Assembly (NCBI GenBank): GCA_963840275.1
Contig: CAWIYK010000007.1
Coordinates: forward strand, 1,125,127 to 1,189,126
DNA from: Actinophytocola sp963840275
GTDB taxonomy: Bacteria > Actinomycetota > Actinomycetes > Mycobacteriales > Pseudonocardiaceae
Length of the DNA stretch: 64,000 bases
Reading direction: 5' to 3'
Position 1 is the stretch's first letter. Each line of letters starts with the position of its first letter. The notes beneath the pieces were generated by a model. It searched no databases. It saw only the letters and a program-made list of their open reading frames with translations, and was not told the origin of the DNA. Shown piece after piece: positions 57,129 through 64,000 of the stretch. The translations under genes and the position numbers were made by a program.

Positions 57129-57883
57129 ACACCGCGCTGGTGACCGGCGCCGGCCGTGGGGTCGGCGCCGGGATCGCCAGGACCCTGGCCGCTCGCGGCT
57201 GGGCCGTCGCCGTCAACGACCTGCCCGGCGGCGGCGCCGACCGGGTGGTCGCGGACATCGTGGCCGCCGGGGGCGCGGCGGTGGCGGTGGTCGGCGACGT
57301 CACCGACGAGCAGGGCGTGACGGAACTCGTCGACGAGGTCGTCGCGCGGCTGGGCCCGGTGCGGCTGCTCGTGTGCAACGCGACCGGTCCGCAGCCCGTG
57401 GTGCCGTTCGACGAGGTGACCTGGCAGACCCACCTGAACCAGCTCGACTTCTTCGTCAAGAGCCCGACCCTGCTGGCGCAGGCGGTCGTGCCCGGCATGC
57501 GCGCGGGCGGCGGGCGGATCGTGCAGATCGGGTCGGACATGGTCGACCGGGCGCTGCCGGGGTGGTCGTCCTACGTCGCGGCCAAGGCCGCACAGATCGG
57601 GCTCGCTCGGGTGATGGCCCGCGAGCTCGGTCCGTACGGCATCACGGTCAACGTGGTGGCCCCGGGGTGGATCCCGGTCGAGCGGCACGCCGACGCCACG
57701 GCGGCGGAGCTCGCCGACTACCTGTCGGAGGTGCCGCTCGGGCGGATGGGCGGGACGGACGACGTCGCGGCGGCCGTGGCGTTCCTCGCCTCCGACGACG
57801 CGGCCTTCGTCACCGGGCAGGTGATCCCGGTCAACGGCGGGCACACGGGTGCCCGGGTGCCCGGTAGAACTCACTCTCCGTAG
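57125..57883 (+). CDS. Short-chain dehydrogenase/reductase (SDR)
   Basis: A 252-residue classical SDR with the NAD(P)-binding start ALVTGAGRGVGAGIARTLA, the structural NATG-like VCNATGP, catalytic Ser in VQIGSDMVDR and Tyr/Lys in SSYVAAKAAQIG. The end FVTGQVIPVNGGHTGARV is standard. The GTG start overlaps the ABC subunit stop, so it belongs to the exporter operon and may modify the exported compound. The last 13 bases overlap the convergent anti-sigma-type gene. Confidence 0.92.
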   Translation: MNTALVTGAGRGVGAGIARTLAARGWAVAVNDLPGGGADRVVADIVAAGGAAVAVVGDVTDEQGVTELVDEVVARLGPVRLLVCNATGPQPVVPFDEVTWQTHLNQLDFFVKSPTLLAQAVVPGMRAGGGRIVQIGSDMVDRALPGWSSYVAAKAAQIGLARVMARELGPYGITVNVVAPGWIPVERHADATAAELADYLSEVPLGRMGGTDDVAAAVAFLASDDAAFVTGQVIPVNGGHTGARVPGRTHSP

Positions 57884-58248
57884 AGGTCCCACGTCATCGT
57901 GACCGTCGTGCCCTCGTCGGAGGACGCGACCCGCGCCTCGGTGCCGAGCCCGTGGATGAGCACGAGCCCCCGGCCCCGACCGCCCGGGTCGGCTGGTGGC
58001 GTGCGCCAGCGCCCGCGGTCCGCGATCGTCACGGTCACCACGTGGTCCGCGTGGTCGGCGAACACGTCGACCAGGCCGGCGCCTGCTTCGCGGTAGGCGT
58101 GCTCGACCGCGTTGGCCATCGCCTCGTACCCGCTCAGCACGATCGCGTCGACCGTGTCCTCGTCCAAGCCTTCGCCGGCCGCCCAATCCGCGAGCAGTCG
58201 GCGCATTCGGCCCAGACGCCTTGCCGAGATCAAACCTCGGAAATGCAC
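57871..58248 (-). CDS. RsbW-like ATP-binding (anti-sigma/serine kinase) protein
   Basis: A 125-residue protein of the GHKL ATPase fold, resembling the RsbW/SpoIIAB group. The N-box is SGYEAMANAVEHAYREAG and the G-box region is DRGRWRTPPADPGGRGRGLVLIHGL. It should bind ATP and may phosphorylate an anti-sigma-factor antagonist. No partner gene lies adjacent. The GTG start at 58246-58248 is chosen because AAAGGAG lies five bases upstream. The 3' end overlaps the SDR gene by 13 bases. Confidence 0.88.
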   Translation of the reverse strand: MHFRGLISARRLGRMRRLLADWAAGEGLDEDTVDAIVLSGYEAMANAVEHAYREAGAGLVDVFADHADHVVTVTIADRGRWRTPPADPGGRGRGLVLIHGLGTEARVASSDEGTTVTMTWDLYGE

Positions 58249-58356
58249 GTCGACTCCTTTGTCAGGCCTAGGCGAGAGGCTTACCCGGGATGGCGGCTCG
58301 CACACGTTCGGGGCGCGTGTGATTGTCCGACCGTCGCGCGGGGTAACCGTTGTGCC

Positions 58357-58998
58357 ATGACTCGGGTCGCAGTTGTCGATGTGGACGGAACGCTGGTGGA
58401 CACGAACTACCACCACTCCGTCGCCTGGTTTCGTGCGTTCCGGCGCGTGGGGGTGACAGTGCCGGTGTGGCGGGTGCACCGCGCCATCGGCATGGGTGGT
58501 GACCGGCTGGTGGCCGCCGTCGCCGGCGACGAGGTGGAGGCCGAGCACGGCGACGACGTGCGCGCGGCGTGGGCGGAGGAGTTCGCTCCGATGCTCGCCG
58601 AGGTCGCGCCGCTGGCCGGCGCGCGGGAGCTGCTGCTCGCGTTGCGTGACCACGACTTCGCGGTCGTGCTCGCCAGCTCCGGCAAGCCCGAGCACGTCGA
58701 CCACTATCTGGACCTGCTGTCCGCCAAGGACATCGTCCACGGCTGGACCACCGCGGAGGACGTGTCGGACACGAAGCCCGCACCCGACCTGATCGAGGTC
58801 GCACTCGACAAGGCGCCCGGCGACGACGTCGTCACGATCGGTGACTCCGTGTGGGACTGCCGGGCCGCGGCCAAGCTCGACCTACCGACCGTCGCGGTCC
58901 GGACCGGCGGGTTCGGTGTCGACGAGCTGACCGAGGCGGGAGCGGTCGCCGTGTACGACGACCTCGCCGAGCTGCGGGCGCACCTGACCGAGCTGTAG
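58357..58998 (+). CDS. HAD-superfamily phosphatase
   Basis: A 213-residue haloacid-dehalogenase hydrolase of the beta-phosphoglucomutase/phosphoglycolate phosphatase-like group. The nucleophile motif I is VAVVDVDGTLVDTN, motif II is VLASSGKPEH, Lys of motif III is in VSDTKPAPDL, and motif IV is VVTIGDSVWDCRAAAK. A helical cap of subclass I lies at residues 15-85. The ATG at 58357 was chosen because it places motif I at the normal distance from the start. The substrate is unknown. Confidence 0.92.
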   Translation: MTRVAVVDVDGTLVDTNYHHSVAWFRAFRRVGVTVPVWRVHRAIGMGGDRLVAAVAGDEVEAEHGDDVRAAWAEEFAPMLAEVAPLAGARELLLALRDHDFAVVLASSGKPEHVDHYLDLLSAKDIVHGWTTAEDVSDTKPAPDLIEVALDKAPGDDVVTIGDSVWDCRAAAKLDLPTVAVRTGGFGVDELTEAGAVAVYDDLAELRAHLTEL

Positions 58999-59000
58999 GA

Positions 59001-59372
59001 CTAGGTGCAGGCCTCCTGCAGGGCGTCGACCCGCTCCGCGTTGCGCTTGGCCCACTCGGTCACGACGGACAGGTCGTCGAACCGCTCCTGCTGCACCTCG
59101 ACGTAGGAGTCGGCCATGGTGAGCAGCGAGGCGCGTACGTCCTGGTCAGCGACGTTGTCGGCCAGCTCGCGCAGCCGCTGTTCCTTGTCCTCGGCCCTGG
59201 CGCGGAGCCGGTCCGGGTCGACGAGCGGGTTGAGGTCGGCGAGGCCCAACGCCTCGGCGCACACCCCGGCCTTGTCCATGGTGGAGCTCGCCTCGTCGAC
59301 GGCGGAGTCCACCTCCGCGCAACCGCCCAACAGCAGTACGGCGGCGAGCACGGTCGGTACACGTAGGTCCAT
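59001..59372 (-). CDS. Small lipoprotein of unknown function
   Basis: A 123-residue protein with an N-terminal lipoprotein signal (VPTVLAAVLLLGGCAEVDS), in which the lipid-bearing Cys follows LLGG. The mature part is helical and charged (RLRARAEDKEQRLRELADNV), probably a coiled coil. No named family was recognised. It ends two bases from the convergent HAD gene. Confidence 0.8.
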   Translation of the reverse strand: MDLRVPTVLAAVLLLGGCAEVDSAVDEASSTMDKAGVCAEALGLADLNPLVDPDRLRARAEDKEQRLRELADNVADQDVRASLLTMADSYVEVQQERFDDLSVVTEWAKRNAERVDALQEACT

Positions 59373-59397
59373 ACGACCCAACCTACTGATGGTCGCG

Positions 59398-60126
59398 CTA
59401 CTGATGGTCGCGCCGGAACAGGGCCGCCAGGAGGAACGGTTCGCCGAAGCGGGGTGACTCCGGCTGCTCGTCGCGCATGGGCCGCAGCTCCACCTCGGTG
59501 AGATCGGCGAAGATCCAGCGCAGCGACTCGGGCGTGTAGGCGAGGCCGCCGTCGAGACGGGCTTTGCGATAGAAGTCGGCGTCGGACAGCTCCGAGCCCA
59601 TCTCGCCCGCCGCGAAACAGGTGAGCGCGAGATGCCCGCCCGGCGCGAGCACGCGGTCGAGCAGCGCACGGTAGCTGACCCTGCGGTGCGGCGGCAGGTG
59701 GTGGAAGCAGCCGGAGTCGTGGACCAGGTCGTACGGACCGGTCAGCTCCGGTGCCGTGAAGGCGTTGCCGAGGACGAAGCGGATGTCGGCGCCGGCCTCG
59801 CGGGCCCGTTCGGTCGCCCACGCGACGGCCGTGGGCGACAGGTCGACGGCGTCCACGGTGAACCCCGCCTCGGCGAGGTGCAGCGCGTTGCGGCCGGGGC
59901 CGCAACCGAGGTCGAGTGCGCGGCCGGGGGTGAGCAGGCCGGCGTCGAGGTGGGCGACGAGGTTCTCGTCCGGCTTCGCCACGAAGAACGGCACGTCCCG
60001 GTCGCGGTCGGCGTAGAAGCTGTCCCACCAGTCGCCGGCGCCGGCCGTCCACCGGTCGGCGTCCGGCTCGAACAGTCCGTCGAGGAGCGTCAGCACGTCC
60101 TCCACGCTGCGGATGTCACGTTTCAT
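59398..60126 (-). CDS. Class I SAM-dependent methyltransferase
   Basis: A 242-residue methyltransferase. Motif I is ALDLGCGPGRNALHLAEAGF, followed by VDAVDLSPTAVAWA, the acidic IRFVLGNAF and the HDSGCFHHLPP motif IV region. The N-terminal WWDSFYADRDRDVPFFVAKPDENL suggests the thiopurine/tellurite-resistance-like group. The substrate is unknown. The ATG at 60126 has little leader, and TAAAAT sits 8-13 bases upstream. Confidence 0.9.
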   Translation of the reverse strand: MKRDIRSVEDVLTLLDGLFEPDADRWTAGAGDWWDSFYADRDRDVPFFVAKPDENLVAHLDAGLLTPGRALDLGCGPGRNALHLAEAGFTVDAVDLSPTAVAWATERAREAGADIRFVLGNAFTAPELTGPYDLVHDSGCFHHLPPHRRVSYRALLDRVLAPGGHLALTCFAAGEMGSELSDADFYRKARLDGGLAYTPESLRWIFADLTEVELRPMRDEQPESPRFGEPFLLAALFRRDHQ

Positions 60127-60159
60127 CTCAGATCAAATTTTACCCGAGGAGCAGGTTTG

Positions 60160-60176
60160 CCCGCCCCTGGGGCGGG
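60160..60176. repeat. GC-rich palindrome
   Basis: CCCGCCCC-T-GGGGCGGG is a perfect palindrome of 17 bases between the divergent methyltransferase and DUF6131 genes, a candidate operator. Confidence 0.45.
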
Positions 60177-60241
60177 TACTACGACCAGGCGTTTCCTGTC
60201 CCCCCGGCTGTGTTCAGCCGCTCCCGAAAAGAGTGTGCCTG

Positions 60242-60397
60242 GTGATTGTCCTCGGCCTGATCCTTCTTGTAATCGGTTTGGTCGCCAATATCTCCATCCT
60301 GTGGACGATTGGCCTCGTGCTGGTAGTCGTCGGTCTCGTGCTCGCGGTCCTGGGCCGCACCGGCCGCAAGGTCGGCGGAAGAGCGCATTGGTTCTGA
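60242..60397 (+). CDS. DUF6131 small membrane protein
   Basis: A 51-residue protein with two short membrane helices (VLGLILLVIGLVANISI, WTIGLVLVVVGLVLAVLG) and the typical GRKVGGRAHWF end of DUF6131. The GTG at 60242 follows AAAAGAG. A GTG nine bases earlier is also in frame. The function is unknown. These short proteins are common near stress genes in actinomycetes. Confidence 0.8.
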   Translation: MIVLGLILLVIGLVANISILWTIGLVLVVVGLVLAVLGRTGRKVGGRAHWF

Positions 60398-60613
60398 TCG
60401 GCCTGTTCACAGCCATGTCTGGGCCGGGTTGCCGTCGACGACAGGGTCATGGTCGGTACTGACATGACCCGGTGGTCGGCGGCAACCTGCGGGTCACCGA
60501 TTGCAACGAAACGATAACGACCACTCGAGGTGGCCATCCGCCTGCGGCCTGCTTCCGAATGCCGAGTATTCAAGGCTCGAAATACGGGCTCGGCAAATGG
60601 GAGTGATCACCTT

Positions 60614-61276
60614 ATGAAGCGCAACATTCGTCGCGGCACGCTGGCCATCGGTGTCGCTTTCATCGCCTTCTTCGGTGCCGCCTGCGGCAGCTCCGACGAA
60701 GGGGATGCCAACGCGGCCGGCGACACGAGCTCGTCGGCCCCGATGACGGAGTCCGCCACCGAGGATGCGATGGCCGACCCGGCCGCCGACCTCGTCGGTC
60801 CCGGGTGCGGCGCCTACGCCGAGGCCAACCCGTCCGGCGGCGGCTCGGTGTCGGGCATGGCCGAGGACCCGGTGGCGGTCGCGGCCAGCAACAACCCGTT
60901 GCTGAAGACGTTGGTGGCGGCGGTGTCCGGGCAGCTGAACCCGAACGTCAACCTGGTGTCGACGTTGAACGGCAGTGAGTTCACGGTGTTCGCGCCGGTG
61001 GACGAGGCGTTCGCGAAGATCGACGCGGCGACGATCGAGAAGCTGAAGACCGACACCGACCTGCTCACGAAGATCCTCACGTACCACGTGGTGCCCGGCC
61101 AGATCGCGCCGGACCAGATCTCCGGTGAGCAGACGACCGTCGAGAAGGGCACCGTCAACGTCACCGGCGAGGGCGACGCTCTGAAGGTCAACGACGCCAA
61201 CGTCATCTGCGGCGGCGTGCACACCGCCAACGCCACCGTCTACCTCATCGACTCGGTTCTCATGCCGACCATGTGA
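60614..61276 (+). CDS. Fasciclin-domain lipoprotein
   Basis: A 220-residue lipoprotein. The signal (GVAFIAFFGAACGSS) has the Cys of a lipobox. An acidic, Ser-rich linker (residues 25-65) leads to a fasciclin domain (80-220), with NNPLLKTLVAAVSG, the FAS1 signature FTVFAPVDEAFAKI and LTYHVVPGQI, and ends TVYLIDSVLMP. It resembles the MPT70/MPT83 proteins of mycobacteria, which act in adhesion or signalling. It stands alone, with a 216-base upstream region. Confidence 0.93.
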   Translation: MKRNIRRGTLAIGVAFIAFFGAACGSSDEGDANAAGDTSSSAPMTESATEDAMADPAADLVGPGCGAYAEANPSGGGSVSGMAEDPVAVAASNNPLLKTLVAAVSGQLNPNVNLVSTLNGSEFTVFAPVDEAFAKIDAATIEKLKTDTDLLTKILTYHVVPGQIAPDQISGEQTTVEKGTVNVTGEGDALKVNDANVICGGVHTANATVYLIDSVLMPTM

Positions 61277-61396
61277 CGGTCATCGAGAACTGTTGCGCGC
61301 CACGCTGTCGGCGCTCCTGTCATCGGGAGCACCGGCAGCTTCGGCGTGCCGGTCGGTGTGGACGGTGTGTACGGGGTGGACGATGAGGAGGACTCT

Positions 61397-62365
61397 GTGG
61401 ACGGACTGCTGACGATGCTCGGGCGCGGTGTGGACACCGTGCTGGACCGCAGTGTGGTCGGCGGTTACCCGAGGTGGGGCCTCGCGCTCCGGCGGCGGCT
61501 GCCCGACTGGCCCGACGACGTCGCGCCGGACGCGATGGCCGGCCGGTCGGCGGTGGTGACCGGCGCCAGCTCCGGTCTCGGGACCGCCGCGGCCGCCGCG
61601 CTGGCGCGGCTCGGCGCGACCGTGCACCTCGTGGTGCGCGACACCGAGAAGGGCGAACGCGTCCGGGCGGAACTGGCGGCCGCCGTGCCGAACGCGACGC
61701 TGCGGGTGTGGCGCTGCGACGTGTCCGACCTCGACGACGTAACCCGGTTCGCGGAGTCGTTCGACGCCGTCGACGTGCTGATCCACAACGCCGGCCTCCT
61801 GCCGGCAGAACGCACGACCAGCAAGCAGGGGCACGAGCTGACGTTGGCCACCCACGTCCTCGGGCCGTTGCGGATGACCGAGCTGTTACGGCCGGCGCTG
61901 CGCGCGTCGGGGGACGCGCGGGTCGTCTGGGTGTCCTCCGGCGGCATGTACGGACAGCGGCTCCCGGTGGCGGACCCCGAGTACACCGAGGGTGAGTTCA
62001 CGGGCGCGGCCGCGTACGCGCGCACGAAGCGGATCCAGGTGGCGCTGGCGCCGGTACTGGCCAGACGCTGGGCGCCGGACGGGATCGGTGTGCACGTCAT
62101 GCATCCCGGCTGGGCCGACACCCCCGGCGTGGCCGGCTCACTGCCCGGCTTCCACCGCGTGACGGAACGAGTCCTGCGCGACGCCGACGACGGCGCGGAC
62201 ACCATGGTGTGGCTCGCGGCTGTCACTCCGCCACCCGCGAGCGGCCTGTTCTGGCACGACCGCGCACCGCGCCCGACACACCTGCTGCCGTGGACCCGAC
62301 ACGACGAGCCAGCACGGCAGGCGATGTTCGAGTGGTGCGCGGCGGCGGCCGGCCTCACGTCGTGA
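61397..62365 (+). CDS. SDR oxidoreductase, DHRS12-like
   Basis: A 322-residue SDR. An N-terminal segment of about 45 residues (VDTVLDRSVVGGYPRWGLAL) precedes the NADP-binding GRSAVVTGASSGLGTAAAAALA. NAG motif LIHNAGLLP, catalytic Ser in VWVSSGGMYGQRL and Tyr/Lys in AAYARTKRIQVAL follow. The GTG at 61397 has AGGAGG six bases upstream. An upstream in-frame ATG (61346) has no such site. Residues 270-292 (MVWLAAVTPPPASG) are encoded a second time downstream at 62394-62462. Confidence 0.9.
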   Translation: MDGLLTMLGRGVDTVLDRSVVGGYPRWGLALRRRLPDWPDDVAPDAMAGRSAVVTGASSGLGTAAAAALARLGATVHLVVRDTEKGERVRAELAAAVPNATLRVWRCDVSDLDDVTRFAESFDAVDVLIHNAGLLPAERTTSKQGHELTLATHVLGPLRMTELLRPALRASGDARVVWVSSGGMYGQRLPVADPEYTEGEFTGAAAYARTKRIQVALAPVLARRWAPDGIGVHVMHPGWADTPGVAGSLPGFHRVTERVLRDADDGADTMVWLAAVTPPPASGLFWHDRAPRPTHLLPWTRHDEPARQAMFEWCAAAAGLTS

Positions 62366-62393
62366 GCTGTGTTGCTCGCCCAGTACGGATGGC

Positions 62394-62462
62394 ATGGTGT
62401 GGCTCGCGGCTGTGACTCCGCCGCCCGCGAGCGGCCTGTTCTGGCACGATCGCGCGCCGCGC
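62394..62462 (+). repeat. Partial copy of the SDR gene (69 bases)
   Basis: Positions 62394-62462 match 62204-62272 at 65 of 69 positions, and all four differences are synonymous third-codon changes in the reading frame MVWLAAVTPPPASG. The copy ends at the stop codon of the lipoprotein gene on the other strand. Confidence 0.9.
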
Positions 62463-62806
62463 TACTTGCCGACCCGCAGCACACCTTCGTCGCCCAGTAC
62501 GGCGACCACCGTGAAGAGCTGCCCGTTGAGAATCAGCTCGTGCCCGGCCACCCCGGACGCGGACAGCGAGGAGCGGTTGCCCTGCCCGTCGTCGGTGCGG
62601 TTGGCGACTTCGAGCGCGTCGTCCTTGATGGTGACTTCGACCGTGCCGAGGTCGGGGCAGTCGAAGCGGTCGCCCGTCGCGACCTGGACCTCGCAGCGGC
62701 CGTCGGAGCACGCCGTGAGGTCCGTCCCGTCTGCCGCGGCGGGCAGCTCCTCGGCACCGCATGCCGTCAACAGGACCGCCAGCGACAGCCACGCGATACG
62801 TTTCAT
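62462..62806 (-). CDS. Small secreted lipoprotein
   Basis: A 114-residue lipoprotein with signal MKRIAWLSLAVLLTACGAEE and a Cys-containing mature part (TACSDGRCEVQVATGDRFDC), a probable beta-sandwich ending VVAVLGDEGVLRVG. The cysteines may form disulfides. No named family was recognised. It ends exactly where the SDR gene fragment begins on the other strand. Confidence 0.78.
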   Translation of the reverse strand: MKRIAWLSLAVLLTACGAEELPAAADGTDLTACSDGRCEVQVATGDRFDCPDLGTVEVTIKDDALEVANRTDDGQGNRSSLSASGVAGHELILNGQLFTVVAVLGDEGVLRVGK

Positions 62807-62865
62807 GCGTCCATACAACGACAACCGGCCACCGCATGGCGGGTGACGGCCGCAACCGGCCACCT

Positions 62866-63755
62866 TCAGCTGACGCGGAAGGACTGTCCCGCGCCGCCGT
62901 CGCAGGTCCGCTGTACCAGTTGGACACTGTCGGCCGTCGCGCCGTTCGGCACGGCGAGACACTTGGTGCTGTTGCGGTTCACGAAGTGGTAGTAGCCGCC
63001 GCCCTCGGACACCCACCGCCACCGCTGGTTCGCGCCGCCGCCGTAGGCCCACAGCTGCAGCGGCGCGTCGTCCGATGTGGACACGTTCGTCACGTCGATC
63101 ACCTGCGTCGCGTCGAGGTTGCCGTTCACGCGACTGAACCCGCCGGACGTCGGCTGGAACCGGAACCGCTGCGCGGTGGTGCCGTTGCACGCGTACTGCT
63201 GGATCGCCGTGCCGTTCGTGGACGCCGCGGCCCGCGCGTCGACGCACTTGTCGTTCGCCTTGCTCGTCACGGCATACCACGCCGTCGGTGCGATCGTGTC
63301 GGGGTCGGGCGAGGTGGCGCCGCCGCCGAGCCACTTGAGACCGTCGAGCACGAACCGGTTCTGGTCGGCGCTCTCGAACGTCGACGACAGCGGGGTGTTC
63401 GTGTCGTAGTTCATCTGTTGTGACCGAAGTTGGCGTACAGCATGCGGAAGTTCTTGTTGCTCCACATGATCGGGTAGTAGCCGCCGTGCCACTGCTGGTT
63501 CGGGTCGTCGCCGACCGGGAACGTCGACGGGTCCAGCGACGCCAGGATCTGGATGTCGCCGTTCTGGCGCAGGTCCCGCTCCCGCGAGTACCACTCGCTG
63601 ACCGACGACCGGATCGTCGCCGGCAGGTTCACCGTCGCCGGGTGCGTCCGGTCGTCGAGCCGCAGCGTCTCCGCCGTCGGGCCCCAGGTGTTCGTCGCGA
63701 AGCGGCCGGTGCCGAGGAAGTCGTTGTGGAACCAGTTCCAGGCTTGAATTAACTC
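62866..63755 (-). pseudogene. Truncated, frameshifted ThuA / ricin-B lectin protein
   Basis: Two fragments join with one missing base near 63411. The first (63411-63755) is a ThuA-like domain without its N-terminal part: AWNWFHNDFLGTGRF, VSEWYSRERDLRQNGDI, GYYPIMWSNKNFRMLYANFGHN. The second completes it (MNYDTNTPLSSTFESADQN, LDGLKWLGGG) and continues into a ricin-B lectin domain (NDKCVDARAAASTNGTAIQQ, QLWAYGGGANQRWRW). The 5' end breaks off near 63755, before which only AT-rich sequence and the palindrome CCACATGTGG appear. Signal peptide and start are missing, so it is dead. It parallels the ThuA domain of the intact protein at 20018-24010. Confidence 0.82.
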
Positions 63756-63853
63756 AAGAAGCCACATGTGGTCTAGACCTCATGGCGCGACGCCGCCGGC
63801 TGCCCGGTGGGCCGCCCGCACCACGACGGGCCCGTCTGGGCCATGATGCAGGC

Positions 63854-64000
63854 ATGGCAGGGACCGAAGGCGATCCGATCGCGAGCAACGAGCTGCTCAA
63901 GGACGAGCTGACTCGGGGAGACGCGGCGCTGGGCCGCACGGAGACCAAGACCAGCATTCTGCTGGCCGTGTTCAGCCCCATCGTCACCGCCGGGCTGGCC
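63854..64000 (+). CDS. Pycsar-type membrane effector, N-terminal part only
   Basis: The ATG at 63854 opens a frame that runs off the right edge with 49 residues visible. It reads NELLKDELTRGDAALGRTET and then KTSILLAVFSPIVTAGLA, the beginning of a membrane helix. The pattern of an acidic helix with ELLK..LTR.DA, then Lys-Thr and a hydrophobic stretch, matches the start of the Pycsar effector transmembrane family (formerly DUF5706). No cyclase gene lies inside the window to the left, so the rest of any Pycsar operon would lie beyond 64000. No clear ribosome-binding site is visible. Confidence 0.5.
   Translation, partial: MAGTEGDPIASNELLKDELTRGDAALGRTETKTSILLAVFSPIVTAGLA

Noticed and set aside
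1..64000. CRISPR array, tRNA, rRNA, integrase or complete insertion sequence
   Set aside because: No spaced direct repeats, no tRNA-like T-loop with a matching acceptor, and no transposase or integrase motif was seen. The repeats found are tandem or partial gene copies.

Overview
The window is chromosomal DNA from a high-GC actinomycete, most likely of the order Pseudonocardiales. The evidence is gene content and style: GC-rich third codon positions, AfsR/SARP regulators, a complete conservon (sensor kinase, roadblock protein, DUF742, GTPase, P450), an FxSxx-type RiPP locus, DUF6292 and DUF6131 proteins, a DUF222/HNH gene, a two-domain laccase, and many genes coupled by 4-base ATGA/GTGA overlaps. 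No rRNA, tRNA, CRISPR array, integrase or intact insertion sequence was seen.

Layout. 1-6310: a partial secreted protein, an aminoglycoside-phosphotransferase-like kinase, two overlapping AfsR-type regulators and a decayed methyltransferase. 6312-11381: an aldo/keto reductase divergent from an XRE regulator, a Bcr/CflA exporter, an Nei-type DNA glycosylase and an orphan DUF742 protein. 11489-18303: a polyol PTS operon (DeoR regulator, PfkB kinase, mannitol-type EIICB and EIIA, zinc dehydrogenase, HPr, Enzyme I). 18855-26169: three secreted redox proteins (two-domain laccase, giant ThuA/PQQ-sugar-dehydrogenase/PKD/DUF1080 protein, cupredoxin with repeats). 26393-27541: a frameshifted DUF222/HNH gene, followed by about 630 bases without a convincing gene. 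28170-33576: a conservon with two P450s. 33870-37848: an uncharacterised operon of a membrane protein and two P-loop ATPases, ending convergently in a cation/proton antiporter. 38877-46221: an FxSxx cyclophane RiPP locus with a 55-residue precursor ending in FDNAL. 46229-48562: ANTAR and DUF6292 genes, then hsp18 and a RheA-like repressor around a perfect RheA box. 48676-52680: DUF3311 and SSS symporter, PLP deaminase and LysR. 52696-57883: TetR, a two-subunit ABC exporter and an SDR. 57871-64000: small stress, lipoprotein and enzyme genes, a broken ThuA-lectin gene and, at the right edge, the start of a probable Pycsar-type membrane effector.

The most unusual signal is at gene junctions. Between the two ABC genes lies an exact 80-base tandem duplication. 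It creates two identical 27-residue mini-ORFs, each chained to the next gene by an ATGA overlap. Between the DeoR regulator and the PfkB kinase the same architecture recurs: two mini-ORFs (27 and 19 residues) that repeat the regulator's C-terminal residues SHGPRVVRA. A third copied gene fragment lies downstream of the SDR at 61397-62365. Other leads are the RiPP locus with a ParA/TIR/NB-ARC/TPR protein, a new domain shared by two secreted redox proteins, and the three-gene ATPase operon.
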